Assembly: GCA_022823085.1 (NCBI GenBank) | Contig: JAJDXV010000033.1 | Span: 17,333 to 81,332 of the forward strand | DNA: 64,000 bases | DNA from: Candidatus Poribacteria bacterium | GTDB lineage: Bacteria > Poribacteria > WGA-4E > WGA-3G | Reading direction: 5' to 3' | Shown here: positions 52,483-60,239 of the stretch, piece by piece | Position numbering within the stretch: the stretch's first letter is position 1 | Layout of the letters: each line of letters starts with the position of its first letter | Position numbers and translations under genes: made by a program | Notes under the pieces: generated by a model | Database searches by the model: none | What the model was told of the DNA's origin: nothing | What the model saw: only the letters and a program-made list of their open reading frames with translations

Positions 52483-53283
52483 ATGACCAAGAGATTCATG
52501 GAAACCTCGTTTCACCTATTACTTGTCGCTTTAGCAATCACACTCATAGTACCACTTGGAGAGGGCCACGCCGCCGAAGAGGACATGGTGCTTTATCTCT
52601 CATTTGATGAAGACGGCGATCCGACCGATGCCTCGGACAATCCGACAGAGGTCACAGTGCACGGAACATTAAACAAGGCTGACGATCAGTTCGGCGGACA
52701 GGCAATGGAATTTGACGGCGACAGTGCAAACTTCATCGAAGTCGCCCATGCCAGCAAACTCGCCGGTATGGAAGCATTGACGATTGCAGCGTGGGCAATG
52801 ACAACAAACGCTGATGCGCAAGCAAGAGGCATCATTTCGAAACGCGTCGGGTTCAACGATGCCGATGTCTATCAGGTCTTCTCATGGAACGATGTAAAGA
52901 TGTACGCCCGCGTTAATGCCCAGAACAGTGGAAATACCCAAATGGTTTCCGAGACAGTACTCGAAAGTGATGTGTGGTATCATTTCGCGATCGTCTTCGA
53001 CGGGGAAGCATCGGAAGCAGCGCGAGGAAAGATGTACGTCAACGGCACGCTCGAAGGAACGTTTTCTCACCCGAATCAAGCAGTAGGTGACAGTGATGCC
53101 CCGGTGTGGATAGGCACCCTGAATACGGGGTACGCCCAGACTTGGATCGGTCTCATTGATGAACTGAGAGTCTTTGCGCGTGCCCTCAGCGAAGACGATA
53201 TCCTTAAGTTGACGGCTGGACCGACACCCGTCAAACCGCGCGGAAAATTAGCAACAACCTGGGCGAGACTCAAGCATCCGTAA
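52483..53283 (+). CDS. Exported LamG domain protein, second of the tandem pair
   Basis: AGAAGGAGATCAATC gives a strong start. The signal peptide ends in GEGHAA. The LamG domain shows MVLYLSFDEDGDPTDASDN, LTIAAWAM, WYHFAIVFDGEAS, GKMYVNGTLEG and LIDELRVFARALSEDDI. The tail is PVKPRGKLATTWARLK. The orphan HicB gene begins only 11 bases behind, an odd partner for an exported protein, and may be read from the same mRNA. Confidence 0.9.
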   Translation: MTKRFMETSFHLLLVALAITLIVPLGEGHAAEEDMVLYLSFDEDGDPTDASDNPTEVTVHGTLNKADDQFGGQAMEFDGDSANFIEVAHASKLAGMEALTIAAWAMTTNADAQARGIISKRVGFNDADVYQVFSWNDVKMYARVNAQNSGNTQMVSETVLESDVWYHFAIVFDGEASEAARGKMYVNGTLEGTFSHPNQAVGDSDAPVWIGTLNTGYAQTWIGLIDELRVFARALSEDDILKLTAGPTPVKPRGKLATTWARLKHP

Positions 53284-53294
53284 ACGAGGACAGC

Positions 53295-53513
53295 ATGCAA
53301 CCCTTCAAGATTATTATTGAAAAACATACCGATGGCTATGTCGCCTATCCGCTTGGGTTGAAAGGTGTTGTCATAGGACAAGGCGATACCTACGAGGAAA
53401 GTGTTGAGGACGTAACCTCTGCAATTCGGTTTTATATTCAGACTTTCGGAAAAGAAGAACTCGAAGTTGAGGAACCCGCCTTAGACGTTTTCGTAACCGA
53501 AGTGAATGTCTGA
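53295..53513 (+). CDS. Orphan HicB-like antitoxin (copy 1)
   Basis: A 72-residue HicB fold: FKIIIEKHTDGYVAYPLGLKG, then GQGDTYEESVEDVTSAIRFYIQTFG and a strand LDVFVTEV. It lacks a DNA-binding tail. No HicA gene is beside it on either side. A near-identical copy lies at 55259, whose 3' end is altered. Orphan HicB proteins may protect against foreign HicA or simply remain after toxin loss. Confidence 0.85.
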   Translation: MQPFKIIIEKHTDGYVAYPLGLKGVVIGQGDTYEESVEDVTSAIRFYIQTFGKEELEVEEPALDVFVTEVNV

Positions 53514-53544
53514 TGCCTCGTTTTCCTATAGATGCCCCTAAAAA

Positions 53545-53625
53545 TAGAGTGATTTGACACCCACTAACCCTGAGCAGGATTTGTGGGTGTTGCGCTCGCG
53601 GTTCGGTAGGAAGGGTTTGCAACCC
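53545..53625 (+). repeat. Hairpins in the spacer between HicB and the membrane protein
   Basis: ACACCCAC and GTGGGTGT pair across an 18-base loop, followed by GGGTTTGCAACCC. The second sequence is related to the family D hairpin. GCTCGCGGTTC between them also occurs at the end of the LarA gene. Confidence 0.5.
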
Positions 53626-53659
53626 CGAAGTGAATCCCCATAGAAAGAAGGAAAACGGC

Positions 53660-54373
53660 ATGCAACTCTTCAAAATCATCGTCAACTGGACACCCAAAAT
53701 ATGGTTACCGTTGGCAATTGTGCTGTTGGATCGCGCAATTACCATTGTGGCGAGGCAACATCTTTTAGCATATTTGGATTTAGATTTACTTCAAACCTCC
53801 CCTTACTTTCAGAGTATCGGTGGATTTTTCGCTATCGCTGGGGCATTGATCGATTGGATCCTGATAAGCACTCTCCTCTTTTTTGGGTGTCGGTTACTTT
53901 ACAATCGCGAGGGTGTTTTCCAAAATTTCTTTAAGATCATAGGTATGTGCTATCTCGTCTTGTTGGTGGCCACAATAAGTTACTTCATTGTCATTTCAAT
54001 CAGCTTGCGTCCTGATTCCACAACGCTTGAATTAACCACTTTACCCCGGGATCTCACAACGCTCGAATATAACAGGACAAGTTCACAAGAGCGATCAGAA
54101 GCAATTACTGAAACGTTGGCTTCACTCAAGCTGCCAGCCCAACTGATTCACATTGTCGGTCACGTCTGTTTCGTGCTTATCCTCGTAGCAGTTGTTCAAG
54201 CGTTTTTTGAAATTAAGTGGATTCAGGCTTTTTGTATCACATGTATCTCTTATGCTATCTATTGGGTTTTGAACGAAGCCTTGTGGTATATTTTTTCGTC
54301 CGTTCTTCTCTTTTTTTACCAACAATTCTTTGGTCTCCCAAGTTGGCAGCCAGGTGATCCGATTTTACCGTAA
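53660..54373 (+). CDS. Small integral membrane protein of unknown function
   Basis: I do not recognise it. The ATG at 53660 (MQLFKIIVNW) has AGAAGGAAAAC ahead and is preferred over the track start ten codons upstream. Four or five membrane segments are visible: IWLPLAIVLLDRAITIVA, FFAIAGALIDWILISTLLFFGC, FKIIGMCYLVLLVATISYFIVISI, IVGHVCFVLILVAVVQAFF and FCITCISYAIYWVLNEALWYIF. The leader and first eight codons resemble those of the HicB gene at 55259 (GAAGG-AAA then ATGCAA-CTTCAA), so its 5' end may have been copied from there. It lies between the two HicB/PIN cassettes. Confidence 0.65.
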   Translation: MQLFKIIVNWTPKIWLPLAIVLLDRAITIVARQHLLAYLDLDLLQTSPYFQSIGGFFAIAGALIDWILISTLLFFGCRLLYNREGVFQNFFKIIGMCYLVLLVATISYFIVISISLRPDSTTLELTTLPRDLTTLEYNRTSSQERSEAITETLASLKLPAQLIHIVGHVCFVLILVAVVQAFFEIKWIQAFCITCISYAIYWVLNEALWYIFSSVLLFFYQQFFGLPSWQPGDPILP

Positions 54374-54437
54374 CCTAATCCCACTCTCAATGAAGGGTTT
54401 GCGGATTTGGGAATAGATTTGCTAAAACCCCCGTTTT

Positions 54438-55124
54438 ATGTTAAACTATACAACAGAAAAACCGAAAGTTTACATTGAAACTACTGTAGTCAGTTACTTA
54501 GTAGCGCGTGCCAGCAACAATATAACAGTATCTGATCGACAACGATTAACTCGGCGGCTGTGGGAGGAATATTCTGATGCTTTTGAGTTTGTCACTTCAG
54601 ACCTAGTTTTAGAAGAAGCTGAACGTGGCGATCCAAGAGAAGCCGAGCGTCGGATTACATTGTTAGATGACCTAAGGACATCGCCCCTGTCCCCGGAGGC
54701 AGCTGCTCTTGCACATAAGTTGATAGAAGCTGGGGCCGTGCCGCCACAATCTCTATCGGATGCACAACATATTGCTATTGCCGTAGTCCACGGCATCGAG
54801 TATCTCGTTTCTTGGAACTATAAGCACATTGTTAATGAAACCAAGCGGCAGCATATCAATGACGTTTGCGTCGCCACTGGATATCAACCAACAACCCTCT
54901 GTACACCGGAAACGTTAATGGAGGAAATACAGATGAAAGAACAACTGGAACCACAGACAGATCCTATCCTTGAAGAATGCTATCGAATAAAAGCAGAATT
55001 TTCCGCTCAATTCAATTCTATAGAGGAGCTCTACAACTATTTGAAGGCAGTAGAGAAAAAACGCAGAGCTCAAGGTAAGATATATATAGATCCCCCACCA
55101 TCTCCAGCGGAGCAGAGCGAGTAG
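54438..55124 (+). CDS. PIN-domain toxin fused to antitoxin-like helix (copy 2)
   Basis: About 80 percent identical by eye to the gene at 49974, in the same order: KPKVYIETTVVSYLVAR, SDLVLEEAERGDPREAE, LSDAQHIAIAVVHGIEYLVSWNYKHI and the C-terminal TDPILEECYRIKAEFSAQFN. The upstream flank (ATAGATTTGCTAAA and GTTTTATG) is shared too, so the duplicated unit includes the leader. The last codons carry CTCCAGCGGAG, a family B hairpin core, so a repeat has moved into the 3' end. Both copies are intact, hence probably both functional. Confidence 0.8.
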   Translation: MLNYTTEKPKVYIETTVVSYLVARASNNITVSDRQRLTRRLWEEYSDAFEFVTSDLVLEEAERGDPREAERRITLLDDLRTSPLSPEAAALAHKLIEAGAVPPQSLSDAQHIAIAVVHGIEYLVSWNYKHIVNETKRQHINDVCVATGYQPTTLCTPETLMEEIQMKEQLEPQTDPILEECYRIKAEFSAQFNSIEELYNYLKAVEKKRRAQGKIYIDPPPSPAEQSE

Positions 55125-55258
55125 TCCGCTATGTCACCGGGGTGATGTGTTCTGCGGTATCGGCGAACTCGCTTGCGGTTTCTTGCAAGTGCACATTTTC
55201 TTCATCGCAACGCGGTGTCCAGTCAGTAGCTGAATTCCCACAAACAGAAGGGAAAAAA

Positions 55259-55474
55259 ATGCAACCGTTCAAGATTATCGTTGAAAAACATACCGATGGC
55301 TATGTTGCCTATCCACTTGGATTGAAAGGTGTTGTCATAGGACAAGGCGATACCTACAAGGAAAGTGTTGAGGACGTAACCCCTGCAATTCGGTTTTATA
55401 TTCAGACTTTGGAAACGGAATTAGTCGTTTTGGACCTGTGGAATTTTAAAAAATGGCTCAAATGTTTTCCATGA
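55259..55474 (+). CDS. HicB-like antitoxin, copy 2, with altered 3' end
   Basis: The first 52 residues match copy 1 almost exactly (FKIIVEKHTDGYVAYPLGLKG). After FYIQT the reading changes to LETELVVLDLWNFKKWLKCFP, while copy 1 has the expected final strand LDVFVTEV. The DNA suggests a short deletion and a frame change. The last beta strand is lost and the protein may not fold. The ATG at 55259 follows AGAAGGGAAAAAA; the track start at 55142 is not used. Its end overlaps the NERD-like remnant. Confidence 0.75.
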   Translation: MQPFKIIVEKHTDGYVAYPLGLKGVVIGQGDTYKESVEDVTPAIRFYIQTLETELVVLDLWNFKKWLKCFP

Positions 55475-55578
55475 AAAATCCACCAAGTCGATCTGCAGAA
55501 CACAAGGTATTTGAGGCACTTAAAAGTGCTGACCACACTCGGAATTGGAAAGTATTTTATTCATTGATTTGGACTTAA
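55453..55578 (+). pseudogene. N-terminal remnant of a NERD-domain protein
   Basis: A 41-residue frame too short for the track. PSRSAEHKVFEALKSA followed by NWKVFYSLIW resembles the opening of NERD (nuclease-related) domains fused to UvrD-type helicases, where a glutamate helix leads to W-x-V-x-x-S. A stop follows at once. It overlaps the altered HicB end. Likely the remains of a larger gene removed by deletion; short length limits certainty. Confidence 0.45.
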
Positions 55579-55620
55579 ACCTCATTATCACACACTTCAC
55601 AAAAATCGTCAAATTCATTT

Positions 55621-56331
55621 TTATTGTCCCTGCCTATTAAGCAGTTCCGGCAGTTCAGACAGGCTCTGAATCGTCTCATGCCACCTATCGACCTGTGTCC
55701 CGTCCCGGTCAATCAGTATTGGACGAATGCCTACACCTTGCGCCCCAACAATATCCGCTTCGTAAGTATCCCCGACATGCACGGTTTCCTCTGCCGAAAC
55801 ACCGACCTGTTTCAGCGTCCATTCAAAAATATGCGGATCCGGCTTCGCAGACCGGACACGTTCATCATGTGAAGCGGTAATCGTGTCAAAATAGTCGGCA
55901 ATTCCCAACCGTTCGGTGAGTGGGTCCAAGGGTGTATCCCAATTGGAAACAATCGCTAACTTGAAACCGGCATCCCGTAAATACGCAAGCGTCGGGACAG
56001 TGTCGTCGTAGAGCGTAGCAGCATTGGCAGCAAAAAGGGAGTGCTCCGATTGAAGCAACTCCCATGTCATTTGGTCTAAGTAGTCCTGCACACCGAGCGC
56101 CGCCAGAAAACCTCGGTAACTATCGATGATCTGCTGCATCGTCTCCAGAAGATCGTGGGTCATCGGGTCTGATCCCGACGCATCGGCATAGAGGTTTCCG
56201 CGTGCCGTGTCATAGCGTGCCCACTCAATTTCACAAGCATACCGATCTGTGATTTTTTGAACTCTCGGTCTAAGTGATTCTCCCCAAACGCCTAACGTCT
56301 GGTAAAAATCAAAGAAAACGGCTTTTACCAT
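55621..56331 (-). CDS. HAD-superfamily hydrolase (subfamily IA)
   Basis: The conserved domain begins at MVKAVFFDFYQTLG, so I use the ATG at 56331 rather than the track start 45 codons upstream, which lies in the Rpn gene tail. Motif I is FFDFYQTL (the second Asp is Tyr, as in haloacid dehalogenase-like members), motif II KLAIVSNWDTPLDP, motif III lysine in VRSAKPDPHIF, and motif IV VHVGDTYEADIVGA. It likely dephosphorylates a small metabolite. It is downstream of the broken Rpn gene on the same strand. Confidence 0.88.
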   Translation of the reverse strand: MVKAVFFDFYQTLGVWGESLRPRVQKITDRYACEIEWARYDTARGNLYADASGSDPMTHDLLETMQQIIDSYRGFLAALGVQDYLDQMTWELLQSEHSLFAANAATLYDDTVPTLAYLRDAGFKLAIVSNWDTPLDPLTERLGIADYFDTITASHDERVRSAKPDPHIFEWTLKQVGVSAEETVHVGDTYEADIVGAQGVGIRPILIDRDGTQVDRWHETIQSLSELPELLNRQGQ

Positions 56332-56434
56332 AATTTTAGGATCAAGTTCCCCTATGTATTCAGCCTTCGTTACCACCATGAAAGCGGCTTGAACACGCCC
56401 AAACACAGCGTCCGGGGTGCTTGTACCATCTTCC

Positions 56435-57342
56435 TTATTCAAAGAGCACTGCCGTAAAATTTTCAAGACTTTTCACGTTAATAGCAGTGAGAAGGAGCTG
56501 CTCAAGACGTTGCAAGTCGTCTATATTTTTAAGTGCTGGTGTTAGTGCGCGCACAGCCTCTGCGTGGAATTTCGCGTTGAGTACTGTCATAAGACTCTTG
56601 AGAGTGGCATTCTTGGCCCCTTGTGCAACACCTTGCTCAATACCTTGTGTGATACCTTGCTCAATAAACTTTTCGCGTTGGTGTTGGAAAACAGCAGATT
56701 CTTGCATAAGTTCCTCCGGTATGCTTTCAAATAAGCCCTGGTCATGAATGAGGCTCCCAAAAAGGGAGAGCCCATAAAGCAGTGTCCCTTTCATCGGTGG
56801 CTCAACGGGTGTCGCTATTGTTGCATCGATACACTGCTGCACCCATTGATCAAGCGGCATCTCATCAGGCGGTTTCATGAGTGGCGTGAACGGCAACAGA
56901 CCTGGTGTTTGCGCCTCTAAAATCGTTTGCCCATCTATCTCAATCAACCGTATCACCTTATAGTTGAGTCGATAATCGTAGCCATTCCAACTATACGCAT
57001 AGTACCCTGGATCGTTTTTGCCAGCGTCTGGATGAAAGTAGATAACATTCGAATAGACAGGCATCTGATGTTCACCGACGAGATAGCCGTGATAGTGTGC
57101 GTTCCGGGCCCACATCGGTTTTTCCGTGCTGTCGCGGAGCTGTAATTCAATATGTAGAACAGCCTCGTGGGTGTCCAACCGGACGTGCTTTGTAATATCT
57201 GTACGAAAGGCACGGACCAGTTGTTGTTCGGTGTCAAGGTCTGAAAGCACCTCGACCTCCGGGACATTCAGGACAAACCGCGCGATTTCGTCGATTTGTT
57301 CATTCAGGATGTCTTTCCAGTCGTATCGTATTCTTGTGCCAT
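56435..57342 (-). pseudogene. Second Rpn-type PD-(D/E)XK gene with a frameshift near its start
   Basis: The track ORF begins at a GTG (57250), but the same frame continues upstream as WKDILNEQIDEIARFVLNVP, and a promoter plus ATG at 57342 encode MAQEYDTT in the frame one base off. A single-base loss near 57320 therefore splits the gene after eight codons. The core is intact: RTDITKHV (Asp), VLHIELQLRD (E-x-Q), ARNAHYHGYLVGEHQMPVYSNVIYF, and the C-terminal coiled stretch EQGITQGIEQGVAQGAKNATLKSL. It may still be made from a later start, otherwise it is inactive. Paralogue at 9365. Confidence 0.7.
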
Positions 57343-57348
57343 ATAGGT

Positions 57349-57378
57349 ATTATACAATCGGTTGCTGCGAATTGTCAA
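57349..57378 (-). promoter_or_regulatory. Consensus promoter for a leaderless Rpn transcript
   Basis: Minus strand: perfect TTGACA, 18-base spacer, perfect TATAAT, then six bases to the ATG at 57342. No ribosome site fits in. Same box spacing as at 9329-9365. Confidence 0.75.
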
Positions 57379-57437
57379 GGAAGAAAATTAGCAGACATCA
57401 AAACGCTTCTCCAAGAGGGGCATGATGTTTTCCATAT

Positions 57438-58124
57438 TTAGCGATAGCGCGTCGGATCGGGGATACCTGCCGCTTTAAAGCCCCTTTTCCGAAGCAGGCA
57501 ACTATCACAACCACCACATGCGCTGCCTTCCGCGTCAGGATCGTAACAACTTAAAGTGAGACTATAATCGACACCGAGTGCTGTGCCGATTCGGATGATT
57601 TCCGCCTTCGTTTTATCAATAAGTGGCGCGCGGATCTTCAGTTCTGTTTTCCCTTCAACACCAACTTGCGTCGCAAGGTTCGCCATCTTTTGATAGGCAC
57701 TTATATATTCGGGACGACAATCTGGATAGCCGCTATAATCCATAGCGTTGACACCGATAAAAATGGTATCCGCACCGAGCACTTCAGCCCAAGCGAGCGC
57801 GTAGGAGAGAAAAATCGTGTTCCGAGCAGGGACGTAAGTTATCGGTATGCTATCCCCCATCTCTCCATCCGCCCTATCCTTCGGCACTGCAATATCGGCT
57901 GTCAAGGCGGAACCACCGAAGATACGCAGATCGATGTCAACGATCACGTGTTGTTTCACACCGAATGCTTTTGCTGCCTTTTCTGCAAACTGCAGCTCCA
58001 CCGTGTGCCGTTGACCGTACCGAAAACTCATGCAATATGTATCATAACCCGCATCGCGCGCGATAGCGAGGATTGTCGTTGAATCTAAGCCGCCACTCAG
58101 CAAGACGACCGCCTTTTTAAGCAC
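57438..58124 (-). CDS. queC: 7-cyano-7-deazaguanine synthase QueC
   Basis: Makes preQ0 from 7-carboxy-7-deazaguanine, ammonia and ATP, in queuosine (or deazapurine DNA) synthesis. The PP-loop is [16 protein letters not shown], and the C-terminal zinc site is [25 protein letters not shown] with four cysteines. [14 protein letters not shown]-type [16 protein letters not shown] is diagnostic. Length 228 is normal. No other que gene or deazaguanine DNA-modification gene is in the window, so a tRNA role is the default assumption. Confidence 0.95.
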   Translation of the reverse strand: MLKKAVVLLSGGLDSTTILAIARDAGYDTYCMSFRYGQRHTVELQFAEKAAKAFGVKQHVIVDIDLRIFGGSALTADIAVPKDRADGEMGDSIPITYVPARNTIFLSYALAWAEVLGADTIFIGVNAMDYSGYPDCRPEYISAYQKMANLATQVGVEGKTELKIRAPLIDKTKAEIIRIGTALGVDYSLTLSCYDPDAEGSACGGCDSCLLRKRGFKAAGIPDPTRYR

Positions 58125-58399
58125 TGATTTCCTTTCTATTTTATCTTACCTTGCGGGGAAACAATGTGTGTTTAGCCCATTGGATGCGTTCCTTAAGCCC
58201 GCCCTCCACTACGTTACGGGCTAATGTCTCTGATTATAGTAAAGTTTAGAATTAATAGAACACTCGGGCCCGGTTCGGTTAGAAACCGAACCTACCGGGG
58301 CGAGGCAAGTGTCTCTTTATTTTTAGGTTTCACTATAAATCAAATACTTAATCGAAAACCTGCTCGTAATGTAATGGAGAGCAGTTCAGCGGACCATAA
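58125..58399. repeat. 275-base spacer with two family A hairpins and one family D hairpin
   Basis: Family A cores: AGCCCG/CGGGCT at 58196-58222 (minus-strand orientation, loop TAACGTAGTGGAGGG) and CTGCTC/GAGCAG at 58360-58384 (plus, loop GTAATGTAATGGA). Family D: GGTTCGGTT-AGA-AACCGAACC at 58272-58292, the inverse of the copy at 16998. No gene is seen. Confidence 0.75.
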
Positions 58400-58933
58400 T
58401 TAAGAAGATTCAAACTCTAATTTCGCGAAACGGAGAAAAATACCGCCACCGGGTCTACCGAATGGACCATTCACAGCCAAACACGCGATGACATGTTTCG
58501 CACCCGGCTCCGCGCTTTCGCTCACAACGACGCGCTGCGGCGCATTGAAACCAGAGGCAGCACCACGTCCCGATTCTCCAAAAGCCAGATCAATCTCACC
58601 GTCAACCCAGACCTCACCGTAGTCATCAATACACGTATGAAACCACACTTGCGAACCGGCGACGGAAACCCCATCAACCGCTTCAGGAATTGTAACGGTG
58701 ATCCGATACCAACCGAAACACAATCCAGTTGAGATAACCGCTTGGATGTTCTCACAAATATCCCAATCCGAATCGTCATAATCAGCAAGACGCGCTGGCG
58801 TTTCCGGCAACTGATCGACCAAGCCACCGTTCGGTTCACCCGGAACAAGCCCGTCGGCATAACGCCACTCGGAATCAGTGAGTTCACGATGTTCAGCATT
58901 TTCTAAATCAAGTTCTGCAATAATCATTAGCAT
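58400..58933 (-). CDS. Galactose-binding-like (glycoside hydrolase 2 N-domain-like) protein
   Basis: A 177-residue protein that I place only by fold: WRYADGLVPG, the segment DYDDSDWDICENIQ, FGWYRITVTIPEA, VWFHTCIDDYGEVWVDGE and IACLAVNGPFGRPGGGIFLRFAKLE follow the pattern of the sugar-binding jelly roll found at the N-terminus of beta-galactosidases and in small stand-alone proteins. No signal peptide is seen. GAAGGG lies right before the first ATG (58933); the second ATG (58927) has the better spacing. Poribacterial genomes often join such domains to gluconolactonase-type enzymes, but here it stands alone. Confidence 0.6.
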   Translation of the reverse strand: MLMIIAELDLENAEHRELTDSEWRYADGLVPGEPNGGLVDQLPETPARLADYDDSDWDICENIQAVISTGLCFGWYRITVTIPEAVDGVSVAGSQVWFHTCIDDYGEVWVDGEIDLAFGESGRGAASGFNAPQRVVVSESAEPGAKHVIACLAVNGPFGRPGGGIFLRFAKLEFESS

Positions 58934-58985
58934 TCCCTTCTTAGTAAGATTTTAATTCGGTAGTGCATCAGCAGCCTCTTATAGT

Positions 58986-59008
58986 AGGAGCGAGCTGTGC
59001 TCGCGATC
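58986..59008 (-). repeat. GCGAGC-TGT-GCTCGC hairpin
   Basis: A perfect six-base stem with a three-base loop, framed by GTAGGA and GATCCC, which can extend the stem. It sits between the galactose-binding-like gene and the MFS gene. Confidence 0.55.
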
Positions 59009-59048
59009 CCTAAAAATTACCGCCATAAACGATTACCGAAATATTTAT

Positions 59049-60233
59049 TTAGTTTGCGCGCCCAATATTCGTCTGCCAAAGTCTATAGGCAATACCCGTC
59101 GAAAAGCTCAGGGAAATTCCTGCGACAATAAACGGAACATGAACAGAGATGTTAACCAGAAAACCGCTTGCAACGTAACCGAGCAGAAACCCGGTACTCC
59201 ACGCCAAATGTGTCAGACCGACACCGTGTCCCTTCTCATCAGGTTCAGTAAATTCGTTGATAAATCGTGGGATTGTCGTCGAAAGTGCCCATGCCGCGCC
59301 CGCACCGAGAATTCCGAAGACCTGCAGTGCGATGAAAGAATTGTGAAAGAACGCCACACCAAAAGCGAGAAGTGTAACGATTGCGTTCGCCACAAGCGCA
59401 GGCGCACGGTGCCCAACCACATCACAGATCCGTCCAACAGCCAATTGGCACCCGAAAGCGAACAAAAGACTGACTGCCCCGTAATAACCCGTCGCCTTCA
59501 CGCCAGCGATACGCGCAATCAAGACCGGCATTAGCAGGTTCACGGAACCCCAATAATAGGTCGGAAAAACGCGTAAACCGACCAGCATCTGCATTTCTCG
59601 CCGCCGAATCAGACTCAGATACGCTGCAACGTTAAGCGTTGACTTCCATATCCCCTCACGCCTCCGTTGCGTATTTGAAGCGTGTGCCAACCGCGGTAGA
59701 AAGAGGCACGCCCCTACAAACAGCACACCCGCCAGAACCGCTGCCCCGATCCCAAAAGCACTATAACTGGTACGATCAATAACCTCACCTGCAATAGCAC
59801 TCCCGATCGCGTTCCCGACAGTACTGCTGATGAAGTACAGCCCTGTCGCTAACCCCAACCGCTCAGGAGACACCGAACTAATCAGATAGGTCTGTCCGCC
59901 TGCGGTTTTGAAACCCGAAGCAATCCCTTCATAACAGAGGATCCCCCACAAGAACAACGGTATCTGCGTTGTAAAAAGGGTGCCGACCACGACTGCCCCG
60001 GTCATCCCGATCAGCACGGTCAGTTTCCGTCCGAACCGGTCGCAGAGTGTTCCACCTATCAGTGCTGAGATACCCCCCAGCCCGATAGGCAATGCGCGCA
60101 ATAGTGCCGCGAACAGCGCGCTCTCCTCTAAAACCGTCTCCGCGTAGACCGGAAACAGCATCTGTACCGGTCCCGTCACCAAACCGACAACAAACACAAT
60201 GGCACAAAGAAGTATAAACCCGCGACTCCACAT
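59049..60233 (-). CDS. Major facilitator superfamily transporter
   Basis: About 12 membrane helices over 394 residues. The loop 2-3 signature region is LIGGTLCDRFGRKLTVLIG, the classic G-x-x-x-D-x-x-G-R-(K/R). The second half repeats it in weaker form as LAVGRICDVVGHRAPAL. N-terminal FILLCAIVFVVGLVTGPV is the first helix. The substrate cannot be read from sequence; the DHA1-type drug or sugar efflux group is most similar. The start is six bases behind the NuoEF stop, so the two genes share a transcript. Confidence 0.88.
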   Translation of the reverse strand: MWSRGFILLCAIVFVVGLVTGPVQMLFPVYAETVLEESALFAALLRALPIGLGGISALIGGTLCDRFGRKLTVLIGMTGAVVVGTLFTTQIPLFLWGILCYEGIASGFKTAGGQTYLISSVSPERLGLATGLYFISSTVGNAIGSAIAGEVIDRTSYSAFGIGAAVLAGVLFVGACLFLPRLAHASNTQRRREGIWKSTLNVAAYLSLIRRREMQMLVGLRVFPTYYWGSVNLLMPVLIARIAGVKATGYYGAVSLLFAFGCQLAVGRICDVVGHRAPALVANAIVTLLAFGVAFFHNSFIALQVFGILGAGAAWALSTTIPRFINEFTEPDEKGHGVGLTHLAWSTGFLLGYVASGFLVNISVHVPFIVAGISLSFSTGIAYRLWQTNIGRAN

Positions 60234-60239
60234 GCTATG

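Noticed and set aside
57438-58124. QueC as part of a deazaguanine DNA-modification (Dpd) defence cluster
   Set aside because: No dpd genes, TGT-like DpdA or helicases next to it; a tRNA queuosine role is the simpler reading.
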